NCBI GenBank assembly: GCA_016794345.1
Contig: JAEUKE010000026.1
Location: 41,065 to 105,064 of the forward strand
Length of the DNA: 64,000 nt
Source of the DNA: Myxococcales bacterium
GTDB lineage: Bacteria > Myxococcota_A > Polyangia > Polyangiales > Polyangiaceae
Direction: 5' to 3'
The number at the start of each line of letters is the position of its first letter. The stretch's first letter is position 1. Below the pieces are notes generated by a model, which searched no databases, was not told the origin of the DNA, and saw only the letters and a list, made by a program, of their open reading frames with translations. Made by a program: the position numbers and the translations under genes. Below are positions 1 through 7,474 of the stretch, piece by piece.

Positions 1-786
1 CTCGACTCGCCCAAGCAGACGACAGCCAACGTGCTCGTCGGATCACCGGCGTACATGTGCCCCGAGTACGTCTCCGGGACACCGACGACGAACGGCGCCG
101 GAGACCTCTGGGCGATGGCCGTGCTCGCTTACGAGGCGCTCACCCAGATGCTGCCGTTCGACGGGGAGGCGTTCATGCAGGTCGCCATGGCGATCGTGGC
201 CGGACGATTCGTCCCGCCGTCCCATCGGGTCGGGGGGCTCGGACCCGAGATCGACGCGTTCTTCGTGCGCGCGCTTTCGCTCGACCCCGCGGCGAGGTTC
301 TCGACCGCCGGCGATCTCGCGCGGGCGTTCCGTGCGGCGCTCGAGGCAAACGCGACGCCTGCCGCAGTGCGGGCGCCCGCGACGAGCTCCGTCGAGCCGA
401 TCCTCGACGAAGTCGTGCCGGCGCGCCGCCCGCCGGGCCGCGCGCTGTTGCTGGCGGGCCTCGGCCTGGCGGTCGCGCTCGGCGTCGCGGGTGTGTGGCG
501 GGTCTTTCTCTCGGGCGCCGAGAGCGCCGCGGCCCCCGCGGCCCCGGCGCCCGAGGCGCCGGCCTCGTCGACGGCGGTCGCGCCGTCCCCGTCACCTCCG
601 CGGACGGTCGATCCGCAGCCGACCAGCGACGCCATCGATCTCGCCGACATCCCTTCCGCGGCTCCGTCACACGCCCCGGCCCCCGAGCCCTCCACGCGGC
701 CGAAGCCGAGCACCCCCCAGCCGATCGACGAGCCGAGCGCGCCGCGCCGCCCCACTCGAAAGCCCGATCCGAGCGACGTATTGTGA
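1..786 (+). CDS. Ser/Thr protein kinase, C-terminal part (5' end outside window)
   Basis: The reading frame is open from the first base, so the N-lobe and catalytic loop lie upstream. What remains begins in the activation segment (SPAYMCPEYVSG, the APE-equivalent PEY), then the rest of the C-lobe to about fragment residue 112. A Pro/Ala linker leads to one transmembrane helix at about residues 147-170, and the tail is Ser/Pro/Ala-rich. The kinase would therefore be cytoplasmic with an exported tail, a common myxobacterial layout. Its TGA overlaps the GTG of the next kinase in a GTGA junction, so the two are probably translated together. Family is clear; substrate is unknown. Confidence 0.85.
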   Translation, partial: LDSPKQTTANVLVGSPAYMCPEYVSGTPTTNGAGDLWAMAVLAYEALTQMLPFDGEAFMQVAMAIVAGRFVPPSHRVGGLGPEIDAFFVRALSLDPAARFSTAGDLARAFRAALEANATPAAVRAPATSSVEPILDEVVPARRPPGRALLLAGLGLAVALGVAGVWRVFLSGAESAAAPAAPAPEAPASSTAVAPSPSPPRTVDPQPTSDAIDLADIPSAAPSHAPAPEPSTRPKPSTPQPIDEPSAPRRPTRKPDPSDVL

Positions 787-1712
787 GCCCGGCAGGACGT
801 CGTCGAGCAGCGGATGGCTTCCGTGCCCTCGACGACGAGAGCACGGTCGACGCCGACGCTTGGCCGGTTCGCCGCAGCCCCGCCATCGCCGTCGGCGTGA
901 CGCTCGCCGGGCGGTACGAGCTCCGATCCGTGATGTCTCGCGGCCACATGGGGCAGGTGTGGCGAGCGCTGGATATCGAGACGGGCGGGGAGGTCGCGGC
1001 GAAGCTCCTTCCTCGGGCTGCGGCGGAGTCGACCGGCCGCTTCGCGCGCGAGGCGGCGATCATGCGTGAGCTCCCGAGCGAGCGCTTCGTCACCGTGCTC
1101 GACTCGGGGACCACCGAGAGCCTCGCCTACTTCGTCATGGAGCTGCTCGAAGGAGAGGACCTCGCGAGCTGCCTCGATCGCGAAGGCCGCCTCGGCCCCG
1201 ACGCGTTGCTCCCGCTCGTCGATGCCGTCTCGGCCGGGTTGGCGGAGGCGCACGCGGCCGGCGTGGTCCACCGTGACATCACGCCCAAGAACATCTTCCT
1301 CGAGACCACCGCGAGCGGAAGGCGCGTCCGCGTGCTCGACTTCGGTCTCGCCAAACACGCCTCGATCCACGCGCGCGTGACGAAGAGCGGCATGTTGCTG
1401 GGCACGCCGCACTACATGAGCCCGGAGCAGGTCGAAGGCCCCCATCGCGTCGACTACCGGACGGACATCTGGTCGCTCGCGGCGGTGGCGTACCGCGCGC
1501 TCTGCGGTCGTCGGCCCTTCGAGGCCGACTCGCTGCCCGAGCTCCTCGGCTACATCGCAAACGCGCAGCCTGTCCCGCCGAGCCTGCTCGGTCTCGGGCT
1601 CGGCCCCGAGGTGGACGCCGTCTTCGAGCGGGCGCTGGCGAAGGATAGGCGCGCGCGTCCGTCGGACGCGCCGGCGTTTGCTTCCGCGCTCGGGCGCGCG
1701 CTCCTCGCCTGA
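783..1712 (+). CDS. Ser/Thr protein kinase, cytoplasmic
   Basis: A 309-residue Hanks-type kinase made almost only of the catalytic domain. Visible elements are the catalytic Lys74 (VAAK), Glu90 as likely helix-C partner, HRD at 163-165 followed by ITPKN, DFG at 186-188, and the activation-segment end GTPHYMSPE at 207-215. The glycine-rich loop is weak (SRGHMGQVW, first Gly missing), but all catalytic residues are present, so activity is plausible. The start is the GTG at 783, which forms a GTGA overlap with the upstream kinase; an internal GTG at 897 would also spare the domain. No transmembrane helix is seen. Convergent with the FHA regulator 25 bp downstream. Confidence 0.85.
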   Translation: MSPAGRRRAADGFRALDDESTVDADAWPVRRSPAIAVGVTLAGRYELRSVMSRGHMGQVWRALDIETGGEVAAKLLPRAAAESTGRFAREAAIMRELPSERFVTVLDSGTTESLAYFVMELLEGEDLASCLDREGRLGPDALLPLVDAVSAGLAEAHAAGVVHRDITPKNIFLETTASGRRVRVLDFGLAKHASIHARVTKSGMLLGTPHYMSPEQVEGPHRVDYRTDIWSLAAVAYRALCGRRPFEADSLPELLGYIANAQPVPPSLLGLGLGPEVDAVFERALAKDRRARPSDAPAFASALGRALLA

Positions 1713-1737
1713 TCACGCGCGGCCGATCGCGCGCCGC

Positions 1738-3018
1738 TCAGCCGTCGCCGGCGCTCTTGCGCGCCTTGATGATCTGGAAGTAGCGCCGCGCGATGCCCGC
1801 GCTGTGCGCCGCTCGCGAGACGTTCCCGCCGTGGCGGGCCAGGACACGTTCGACGTACCGCCTCTGGAACTCGCGCAGGGCCCGCTGGCGCGCCTGCGAA
1901 AATGGCAGATCGAGCGCGAGCACCTCCTCGATCGACTCGCTGCGGTCGCCACCTTCTCGTCGGCCGACCAGGCGTGCGATCTCGAAGCGCAGCTCGCGCA
2001 CGTTGCCGGCCAGGGGGCTGTCCTCGAGCGACGCGAGCTCCCGTTCGGTGAGCGAGGAGGTGCCGTCGTGGAGCTCCGCGAAGAACCGCTCGGCCAGGAG
2101 GCGCACGTCGCCCGCGCGCTCCCGCAGCGGGGGCAAGACGATGCGGTTGCCCGCGAGGATCTCGACGAGACCGGCCGAGAAGCGGTCACGCTGGGCGGCT
2201 CGGTCGAGGTCGCGGGACGAGCTCGCGAGCACGCGCACGTCGAGGGCGGTGCCGAGCCGGGCCGCCGGGGAGGCGGCTCGCTGCTCCTCGAGCCAGGCTC
2301 GCAGCCGCTCCTGCGACGCGGGCGGGAGCTCCGAGATCTCGCGAAAGAAGATCGTCCCTCCGATGGCTGCGGCCATCGGGGGTGGCTCGCTGGTCGCCGA
2401 CGCGAAGGGCCCGGGGCCGCCCGCCTGCGTGGTGCAATCGAACACGACGAATGGCCCCTGGCGCCGCGGGCCCGCCTCGTGGAGCGACTCCGCGCAGAGC
2501 TCCTTACCTGTGCCCTGCTCGCCCTCGATCAAGACGGGCGACAGCGTCCCCGCGAGCCGCTCGCAGTGACCATGGAGTCGACGCATGGACGCGGAGGCGC
2601 CGAGGAGCCTGCCGAACCGGTCGGAGGGCGACGGGCGCGCGAACGTTCGCGCGCCTCGCTCGACCCGCAGCGACGTCGCGCCCACGCGGATCACCTCGCC
2701 GCCGACGAGCCACGCGCGCTCGACGAGCAGCCCGCCCACGAGCGTTCCGTTCGTCGACCCCGCGTCTACGAGGAGCAGTCGCCCGCCCCTCGGATCGAGC
2801 GAGGCGTGTCTTCTCGAGACCTGCCGATCGGCGAGCCGCACGGCGCAAGCGGTCGCCTGGCCGATGAGCACGGGGCCGGGCGAGTCGGGCTGGATCGTGA
2901 AGCGCTCACCGAGGTCGGGGCCATCGATCACCTCGAGGACGAAGACGGCGCCCTCGGCCGAGGACGCGGGCATCTCCTGCTCGACGGTGGCGAGCTCGGC
3001 CTCGCTGCGCGTCCCCAC
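1738..3018 (-). CDS. FHA domain plus AAA+ (NtrC-like) regulator with degenerate core motifs
   Basis: 426 residues. The FHA domain lies at about 24-119 (SRRHAS at 68-73, STNG at 88-91) and should bind phosphothreonine. A sigma-54-activator-like AAA+ domain follows with a good Walker A (GEQGTGKE, 166-173), and a Fis-type helix-turn-helix ends the protein (about 383-426). Two key parts are abnormal: the GAFTGA loop that contacts sigma-54 is not recognisable (the segment reads GPFASA), and Walker B reads GTIFFREI where GTLFLDEI is usual. It may therefore not activate sigma-54 promoters in the normal way. The GTG start directly follows the stop of the upstream lipoprotein gene. Nearby kinases are plausible sources of its phosphopeptide ligand (inference). 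Confidence 0.85.
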   Translation of the reverse strand: MGTRSEAELATVEQEMPASSAEGAVFVLEVIDGPDLGERFTIQPDSPGPVLIGQATACAVRLADRQVSRRHASLDPRGGRLLLVDAGSTNGTLVGGLLVERAWLVGGEVIRVGATSLRVERGARTFARPSPSDRFGRLLGASASMRRLHGHCERLAGTLSPVLIEGEQGTGKELCAESLHEAGPRRQGPFVVFDCTTQAGGPGPFASATSEPPPMAAAIGGTIFFREISELPPASQERLRAWLEEQRAASPAARLGTALDVRVLASSSRDLDRAAQRDRFSAGLVEILAGNRIVLPPLRERAGDVRLLAERFFAELHDGTSSLTERELASLEDSPLAGNVRELRFEIARLVGRREGGDRSESIEEVLALDLPFSQARQRALREFQRRYVERVLARHGGNVSRAAHSAGIARRYFQIIKARKSAGDG

Positions 3019-3630
3019 TCAGTGGCACTCCTGCTGGAGCGAATACGGTGTGCCCGACTTGCTGCAGGAGCCGAGGATGCCCGTGCAGCCCTGGGCTTGC
3101 CCCGTTTGCCCGCAAGGCGTCGACGACGCGTAGGCCTTGCCCTCTCCGCAGCTGAGCACGCCTTGTTGGGGACACGTGGTCGTGTAGCGAGGCTCCTCGA
3201 ACGACGAACAGTCGTAGTCGTAGTCGTCTGCCCCGTCCCAGGCCTCGGTGAAGTAGGCCGGTTGCCCGGGCCTCACGCGATCGTCTCCGTCGTAGCAGTC
3301 ACACGGGCCGGAGGGGCAGCAGTCGCCGGAGTCCACGGGCACGTCGTCGCCGTCGTCGTCGCAGTCCGTCCCGCCGCAGAGCACGCTGTCCTCGCCGTCC
3401 TCGTCGAGATCGACGCAGCCTCCGCCCGCGCCGCCGCCACCGGACGACGCGGAGGACGCCGTCGAAGAGGACGAGGTCGACGAGGTCGTCGCGGCCGTGG
3501 TGCCCCCGCTCGTGGAGACGGTGCCCGTGCCGCCGGTGCCGCCCCCACCGTCCTCCAGGATCACGGTGATCTCGGGGAACGTGCAGGCGCCGGCGACGAG
3601 GAGGAGAGAGGCCAAGCGACCGAGAGCCAT
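3019..3630 (-). CDS. Lipoprotein with Ser/Thr/Gly spacer and Asp- and Cys-rich domain
   Basis: 203 residues. A short signal peptide ends in a lipobox (LLLVAGAC, Cys16). It is followed by a low-complexity Gly/Thr/Ser tract to about residue 70, then a compact domain rich in Asp and paired Cys (VDLDEDGEDSV, DCDDDGDD, DCCPSGPCDC, DYDYDCSS). Such Asp-rich Cys-rich lipoproteins are frequent on myxobacterial outer surfaces, and the Asp runs suggest calcium binding; this is inference. No family was recognised. The stop touches the GTG of the FHA regulator, so the two genes are likely cotranscribed. Confidence 0.75.
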   Translation of the reverse strand: MALGRLASLLLVAGACTFPEITVILEDGGGGTGGTGTVSTSGGTTAATTSSTSSSSTASSASSGGGGAGGGCVDLDEDGEDSVLCGGTDCDDDGDDVPVDSGDCCPSGPCDCYDGDDRVRPGQPAYFTEAWDGADDYDYDCSSFEEPRYTTTCPQQGVLSCGEGKAYASSTPCGQTGQAQGCTGILGSCSKSGTPYSLQQECH

Positions 3631-3691
3631 CGCTCGAAGCTTCGAGCACCAACGACCTCGACGCAAGGTGATCGCGCCGATCGCACCTGGA

Positions 3692-4723
3692 TCACCGCGC
3701 CAGGAACGCGAGCACGACCAGCACGATCGGGAAGACCGCGGCGGCGGCGTAGATCTGCCATCGCCCCGGCTCGCGCCGCCCGTCGCCGAGCGCGAGGATG
3801 CGCGTCGGGGCATCGGAGGGGATGCGCGGCGCCTGCAGGGACGGCGCCGCCATTCCTACGGCCAGCGCTTCGAACGCGATGACCAGTTCGTCGAGGGTCG
3901 GGAAACGACCGTCCGGATCTTTGCAGAGCGCGCGGCGGAAGAACGCGTCCACCGCCGGGCTGACACCCGGGAGGACGACGCTGGGCGGCGGCGGGTCCTC
4001 GCGCAGGATGGCGGCGAGCGGAACGAGGCCGTCCCCCTCGAAGGGGCGTCGGCCGAGCACCGAGCGGTAGAGGATCACCGCGAGCGCCCACATGTCGGTT
4101 CGCGCGTCGACCGGCTCGCGTTGGAGCTGCTCGGGCGCGAGGTAGTGGATCGAGCCGATGACCTTGCCCGGCTCCGTCAGGGCGGTCTTGTTGGCGAACG
4201 CCGGCGAGACGGCGATCCCGAAGTCGAGGATCTTGAGCACCTCGCGGTCGCCCTGCCTGGCGAAGAACACGTTGCGCGGCGAAAGGTCGCGGTGGATGAC
4301 GCCGCGCTTGTGCGCGTCGGCGAGCCCGCTCGCGAGCTGCACCAGCCACGGCATGCACTCGCCCGGGCTCATGCGCCCGTAACGCTTCAGCCGATCGGCC
4401 AGCGTCTCCCCGTACAGGAGCTCCTGCGCGAGGAAGCCGAGGCCGTGGTGCACGCCGTGGGTAATCGTCCGCGCGAAATGCGGGCCCTCGAGCGAGTAGC
4501 CGATCTCCGCTTCGCGGCGGATTCGCTCGAGCGCGATCGGGTCGCCCGCGGATTTGGCGCTCATGATCTTGAGCGCGACGTTGGAGAAGAACTCGTCTCG
4601 GTCGGTCGCAGCCCACACCGTGCTCGTGCCCCCGCTCGCGATGAGGCCGCGCAACGTGAACCGCCCGGCGATCGTGGCGCCGGGGTAGAGCGGCTCGGGG
4701 GCGAGAGCGACGGCGGCGCCCAT
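3692..4723 (-). CDS. Ser/Thr protein kinase with C-terminal membrane anchor
   Basis: 343 residues. Kinase domain about 20-290: Lys52 (VALK), HRD at 144-146 with LSPRN, DFG at 167-169, and activation-segment end GSIHYLAPEQ. The Gly loop reads ASGGTSTVW. A single hydrophobic helix at the extreme C-terminus (about 321-341) would tether the enzyme to the inner membrane with the catalytic domain in the cytoplasm. The ATG overlaps the stop of the REC-EAL gene (TGATG), so stoichiometric production and functional linkage of the two are likely. All catalytic residues are present. Confidence 0.88.
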   Translation of the reverse strand: MGAAVALAPEPLYPGATIAGRFTLRGLIASGGTSTVWAATDRDEFFSNVALKIMSAKSAGDPIALERIRREAEIGYSLEGPHFARTITHGVHHGLGFLAQELLYGETLADRLKRYGRMSPGECMPWLVQLASGLADAHKRGVIHRDLSPRNVFFARQGDREVLKILDFGIAVSPAFANKTALTEPGKVIGSIHYLAPEQLQREPVDARTDMWALAVILYRSVLGRRPFEGDGLVPLAAILREDPPPPSVVLPGVSPAVDAFFRRALCKDPDGRFPTLDELVIAFEALAVGMAAPSLQAPRIPSDAPTRILALGDGRREPGRWQIYAAAAVFPIVLVVLAFLAR

Positions 4724-5928
4724 CACGCCACCGATTTGCGGCTCGCCGGGAGCGCGGGGTTCGAGCCCCCGACGGTCCTGGCCGGGCAGAGCGCCGCGGA
4801 AGGCGGACCGATGTGGTAGCCCTGCACGAACCGACACCCGAGCCGGCGCAGCGTGGAGAGCTCGCGCTCGTTTTCGACCCCCTCTGCGATGAGGCGGATG
4901 TCGAGCCGCTCGGCGAGCCGGTCCATGCTCCGCACGACCTCTTGCCGGCTGCGGGATTCGTCGATGTTGCGGACGATGCCCATCGCCACCTTGGCCATGT
5001 CGGGCTCGATCTCGACCAGACCGTCGAGGCCCGGAAAGCCAGACCCCAGGTTTCCGAGGGCGACCTGGTAGCCGTACAGTCGCAGCACGCTCACGCGCTT
5101 GCGGAGCTCGTCGATCGTCCCGATCGCGCTGCAGTCGCCGATCTCGAGCACGATCCGCCCAGCGAGCGGCGCGAGGACGCCCGTGTCGCTGTAGAGGCTC
5201 CTGTCCTCGAGATCGGTCGCGTTCACGTTCAGGAACAGGAGGGCGCGTTTGTCGGGCAACGCGGCGAACGCGTGCGCGGCGAGCGCTCGCGCTCGCACGC
5301 CGACCTCGGCGACGCGACCGAGGGACTCGGCCGCCGCGAAGAGCTCGGCAGGGGTCGAGAGCCCGGGCTCGCGAGAGCGAACGAAGGCCTCGTAGCCGAG
5401 CACGGAGCGGTCCTTCATGTCTGCGATCGGCTGGAACGCGATCCACATCTCGTGCAAGGCGGCGTCGAACCGCTCTGCGAGGTGGTCTTCGAGGCGAACA
5501 GCCTTCTGGATCGAGCTGGGCGAGGAGATGGCGCCCTGGACGGCGGCCATGACCCCGGAGTTCGAGAGAGGCTTCTTCAGGTATTTGACCGCGCCGAGCT
5601 CCATCGCTTCGAGCGCGGTCTCCACGGACGGGTTGCCCGTCATCAGGATGACCGGCACGTCCACGTCGTAGGCGCGGATCATGCGGAGGAGGTCGACGCC
5701 GTTGATCTCGGGGAGACAGATGTCCGAAAGGACGGCGTCGAACGACTCGCGCATCAAGAGCTCGGCGGCTTCCACGCCCGAGCAGACGTGCTGGACGGTG
5801 AAGCCCGCCTGGGACAGGGATCGGGACAGGCTTCGCCCGAGCTCGCTGTTGTCCTCCACGATGAGGACGCGACGCCCCCCGCTCGGGGAGCGTCCGCCGG
5901 TCGGTCGGATGGTCGAGGCAGCTGACAT
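4723..5928 (-). CDS. Response regulator receiver plus EAL-like domain, probably not a phosphodiesterase
   Basis: 401 residues. The REC domain (about 20-135) has the acidic pocket (VEDN), phosphoacceptor Asp69 (SDICLP), the Thr of MTGN and the conserved Lys of YLKKP. The EAL-like domain (about 145-380) keeps the fold signatures (YEAF for EAL, NVNATDLED, LEIGD, IAEGVE, QGYHIGPP). However, the metal-binding DDFG segment reads LGNLGSG. Both catalytic Asp are therefore missing, and c-di-GMP hydrolysis is unlikely; binding or protein interaction is more plausible. It is translationally coupled to the downstream kinase. The start at 5928 gives a short unstructured N-terminus before REC. Confidence 0.87.
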   Translation of the reverse strand: MSAASTIRPTGGRSPSGGRRVLIVEDNSELGRSLSRSLSQAGFTVQHVCSGVEAAELLMRESFDAVLSDICLPEINGVDLLRMIRAYDVDVPVILMTGNPSVETALEAMELGAVKYLKKPLSNSGVMAAVQGAISSPSSIQKAVRLEDHLAERFDAALHEMWIAFQPIADMKDRSVLGYEAFVRSREPGLSTPAELFAAAESLGRVAEVGVRARALAAHAFAALPDKRALLFLNVNATDLEDRSLYSDTGVLAPLAGRIVLEIGDCSAIGTIDELRKRVSVLRLYGYQVALGNLGSGFPGLDGLVEIEPDMAKVAMGIVRNIDESRSRQEVVRSMDRLAERLDIRLIAEGVENERELSTLRRLGCRFVQGYHIGPPSAALCPARTVGGSNPALPASRKSVA

Positions 5929-6004
5929 CTCGCCCGTGGCAACGGCACACGGACGGGCGGGCTCAAGGTGTCCTTACCGCGAGGTGGGAGCCAGTCCTAC
6001 AAGG

Positions 6005-6496
6005 TCAGTCGGGGAGGAAGTTCTTTGTCGCCCAGTCCAAGCTCGCCTGAGCCTTGTCGACCAGTTCCTTCTTTCCGCCCGTCTCGAGGAGGTAGACCCA
6101 ATCATCCGTCACGAAAATGGTGACGGTATAGAGGTGAGGGCCGCCCGATTCGTCGTGGCCGAAGTGGAGCGTCATCCCCTTCGTTCCGTCGCGAGCGGTC
6201 GCGTCTTTCTTGTCGAGCAGGGCGTAGCCCTGGCCGAGCCGCACGCGGTTCTCGAGCGCGCGCACGGCGAGGGCGAGATCGACCTCGGGGTCGTTTTCGT
6301 ACGCACGGATGCCGATGACGACACCGTCTGCCGTGCTCGCACGGTATTCGTGTGCCGCCTTGTCGTAACGATCCTCGTCGAGCTCCACGAAGCCGTCGGG
6401 CGTGGCCGCCGAATAGGGCCGGCCGCACGCGGCCAGGGCCAGGGCGAGGAGCGGAGCGAATCGAGTCGTGCGCGGGATCATCTCTCGAGTCCTCAT
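6005..6496 (-). CDS. Small lipoprotein, unknown function
   Basis: 163 residues with a signal peptide ending in a lipobox (LALALAAC, Cys24). The mature part is a small alpha/beta domain without a recognised family. The ATG at 6496 is chosen because it overlaps the stop of the DUF4349 gene (ATGA); an upstream in-frame start would lie inside that gene, and the ATG at 6481 is a weaker choice. The tight coupling suggests that it works with the DUF4349 lipoprotein in the envelope. Confidence 0.75.
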   Translation of the reverse strand: MRTREMIPRTTRFAPLLALALAACGRPYSAATPDGFVELDEDRYDKAAHEYRASTADGVVIGIRAYENDPEVDLALAVRALENRVRLGQGYALLDKKDATARDGTKGMTLHFGHDESGGPHLYTVTIFVTDDWVYLLETGGKKELVDKAQASLDWATKNFLPD

Positions 6497-7338
6497 TGGA
6501 GGTTCATCAAGCGGTTGAGTCCGAGGTTGCCGAGCCAAGGCAGGGGGAGGACGAACGGGCCCTGTTGCACGCTCTGGGAGACGCGGGCCTGGAAGCTGAC
6601 CGTGATGGTGGAGAACTGCGCGAGATCGGTGAGCAGCTTCAAGCGGCCCTTGATGCGCTCGATCTCGCCGGTGATGCGACCGAGCTCCTTCTCGATCTGG
6701 AGCGCCTCCTCCACCTTGTTCGCCTTCTCCAGGAGCTTCTCGAAGCGCAGGCGGAGCGCGAGCTGGTTCTGCAGCTGGATCTCGAGGTCGCGGTATTCGG
6801 CCGTCACGTCCTCCGAGACGACGTTCCGGTGAGTGACGTCGCCGACCTTCTCCACGTCCGCGATGACCTGCTGGAACTTCTCGGCGGGCACGCGAACCGT
6901 GATCGTCGTGTCGTCGCGGCGCGCCAGGTAGCCGCCCGCCGCCTTCGCGATGCCCTCGACCGCGTCGAGGCTCTTCTGCACCTCGAAGACGCTCATCGTG
7001 TAGTCGGCCGTGTAGATGAGGATGGGCGAGCGCTTGCTGTCAGCGCCGGCGCCCTGCTGGCCAGGCTTCGGCTTCTCGCCCGGCGGGGCGGGAGCCATGG
7101 GCGGCGGGGGAGGCGCTTGCTTCGCGTAGTCCATCGCGTCGTCGCTCGGCGCGACCTCTTCGGCCTCGCGCATCGGAGCGGGCTCCGCAGGCATCGCCAT
7201 GCCCCCCGCCATCTCGGGGTACCCGGCCGGGCCATAAGCGGGCGTGGCCGCCGTGTCTTGCGCCGAGCCGCCGCAGGCCGCGAGCGCCCACACAAGCAAC
7301 GTCAACAACAACGCCTGAGTCGTTCGCCAGAGCGCCAT
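6493..7338 (-). CDS. DUF4349-type lipoprotein
   Basis: 281 residues. Lipobox LAAC with Cys22, then a Pro/Ala/Met-rich linker to about residue 100. The DUF4349-like domain runs from about 105 to 270, with typical phrases YTMSVFEV, GGYLARRDDTTITVRVP and SEDVTAEYRDLEIQL. Its middle (about 185-235) is a charged helical hairpin likely to form a coiled coil. Family members are membrane-anchored proteins of unknown role. It is first gene of a two-gene operon and diverges from the coiled-coil kinase across a 136-bp intergenic region. Confidence 0.8.
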   Translation of the reverse strand: MALWRTTQALLLTLLVWALAACGGSAQDTAATPAYGPAGYPEMAGGMAMPAEPAPMREAEEVAPSDDAMDYAKQAPPPPPMAPAPPGEKPKPGQQGAGADSKRSPILIYTADYTMSVFEVQKSLDAVEGIAKAAGGYLARRDDTTITVRVPAEKFQQVIADVEKVGDVTHRNVVSEDVTAEYRDLEIQLQNQLALRLRFEKLLEKANKVEEALQIEKELGRITGEIERIKGRLKLLTDLAQFSTITVSFQARVSQSVQQGPFVLPLPWLGNLGLNRLMNLQ

Positions 7339-7474
7339 CGAGGTCTTTCTCCGTGGATCCGTCGCCCGGTCAACGAGCGCCGCGGACCGGACCTTACACG
7401 AGATCCAAGGAGAGGGGCGGGCCTGCTCCCGAGTGGCCCAACCGCGAGCGCTCCGTTACGCTGCGGGGCGGGAG

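Noticed and set aside
1678..3882. 734-codon plus-strand frame opposite the FHA regulator and lipoprotein
   Set aside because: Opposite strand of two well-supported genes; low-complexity Arg/Ala/Gly-rich product without motifs.
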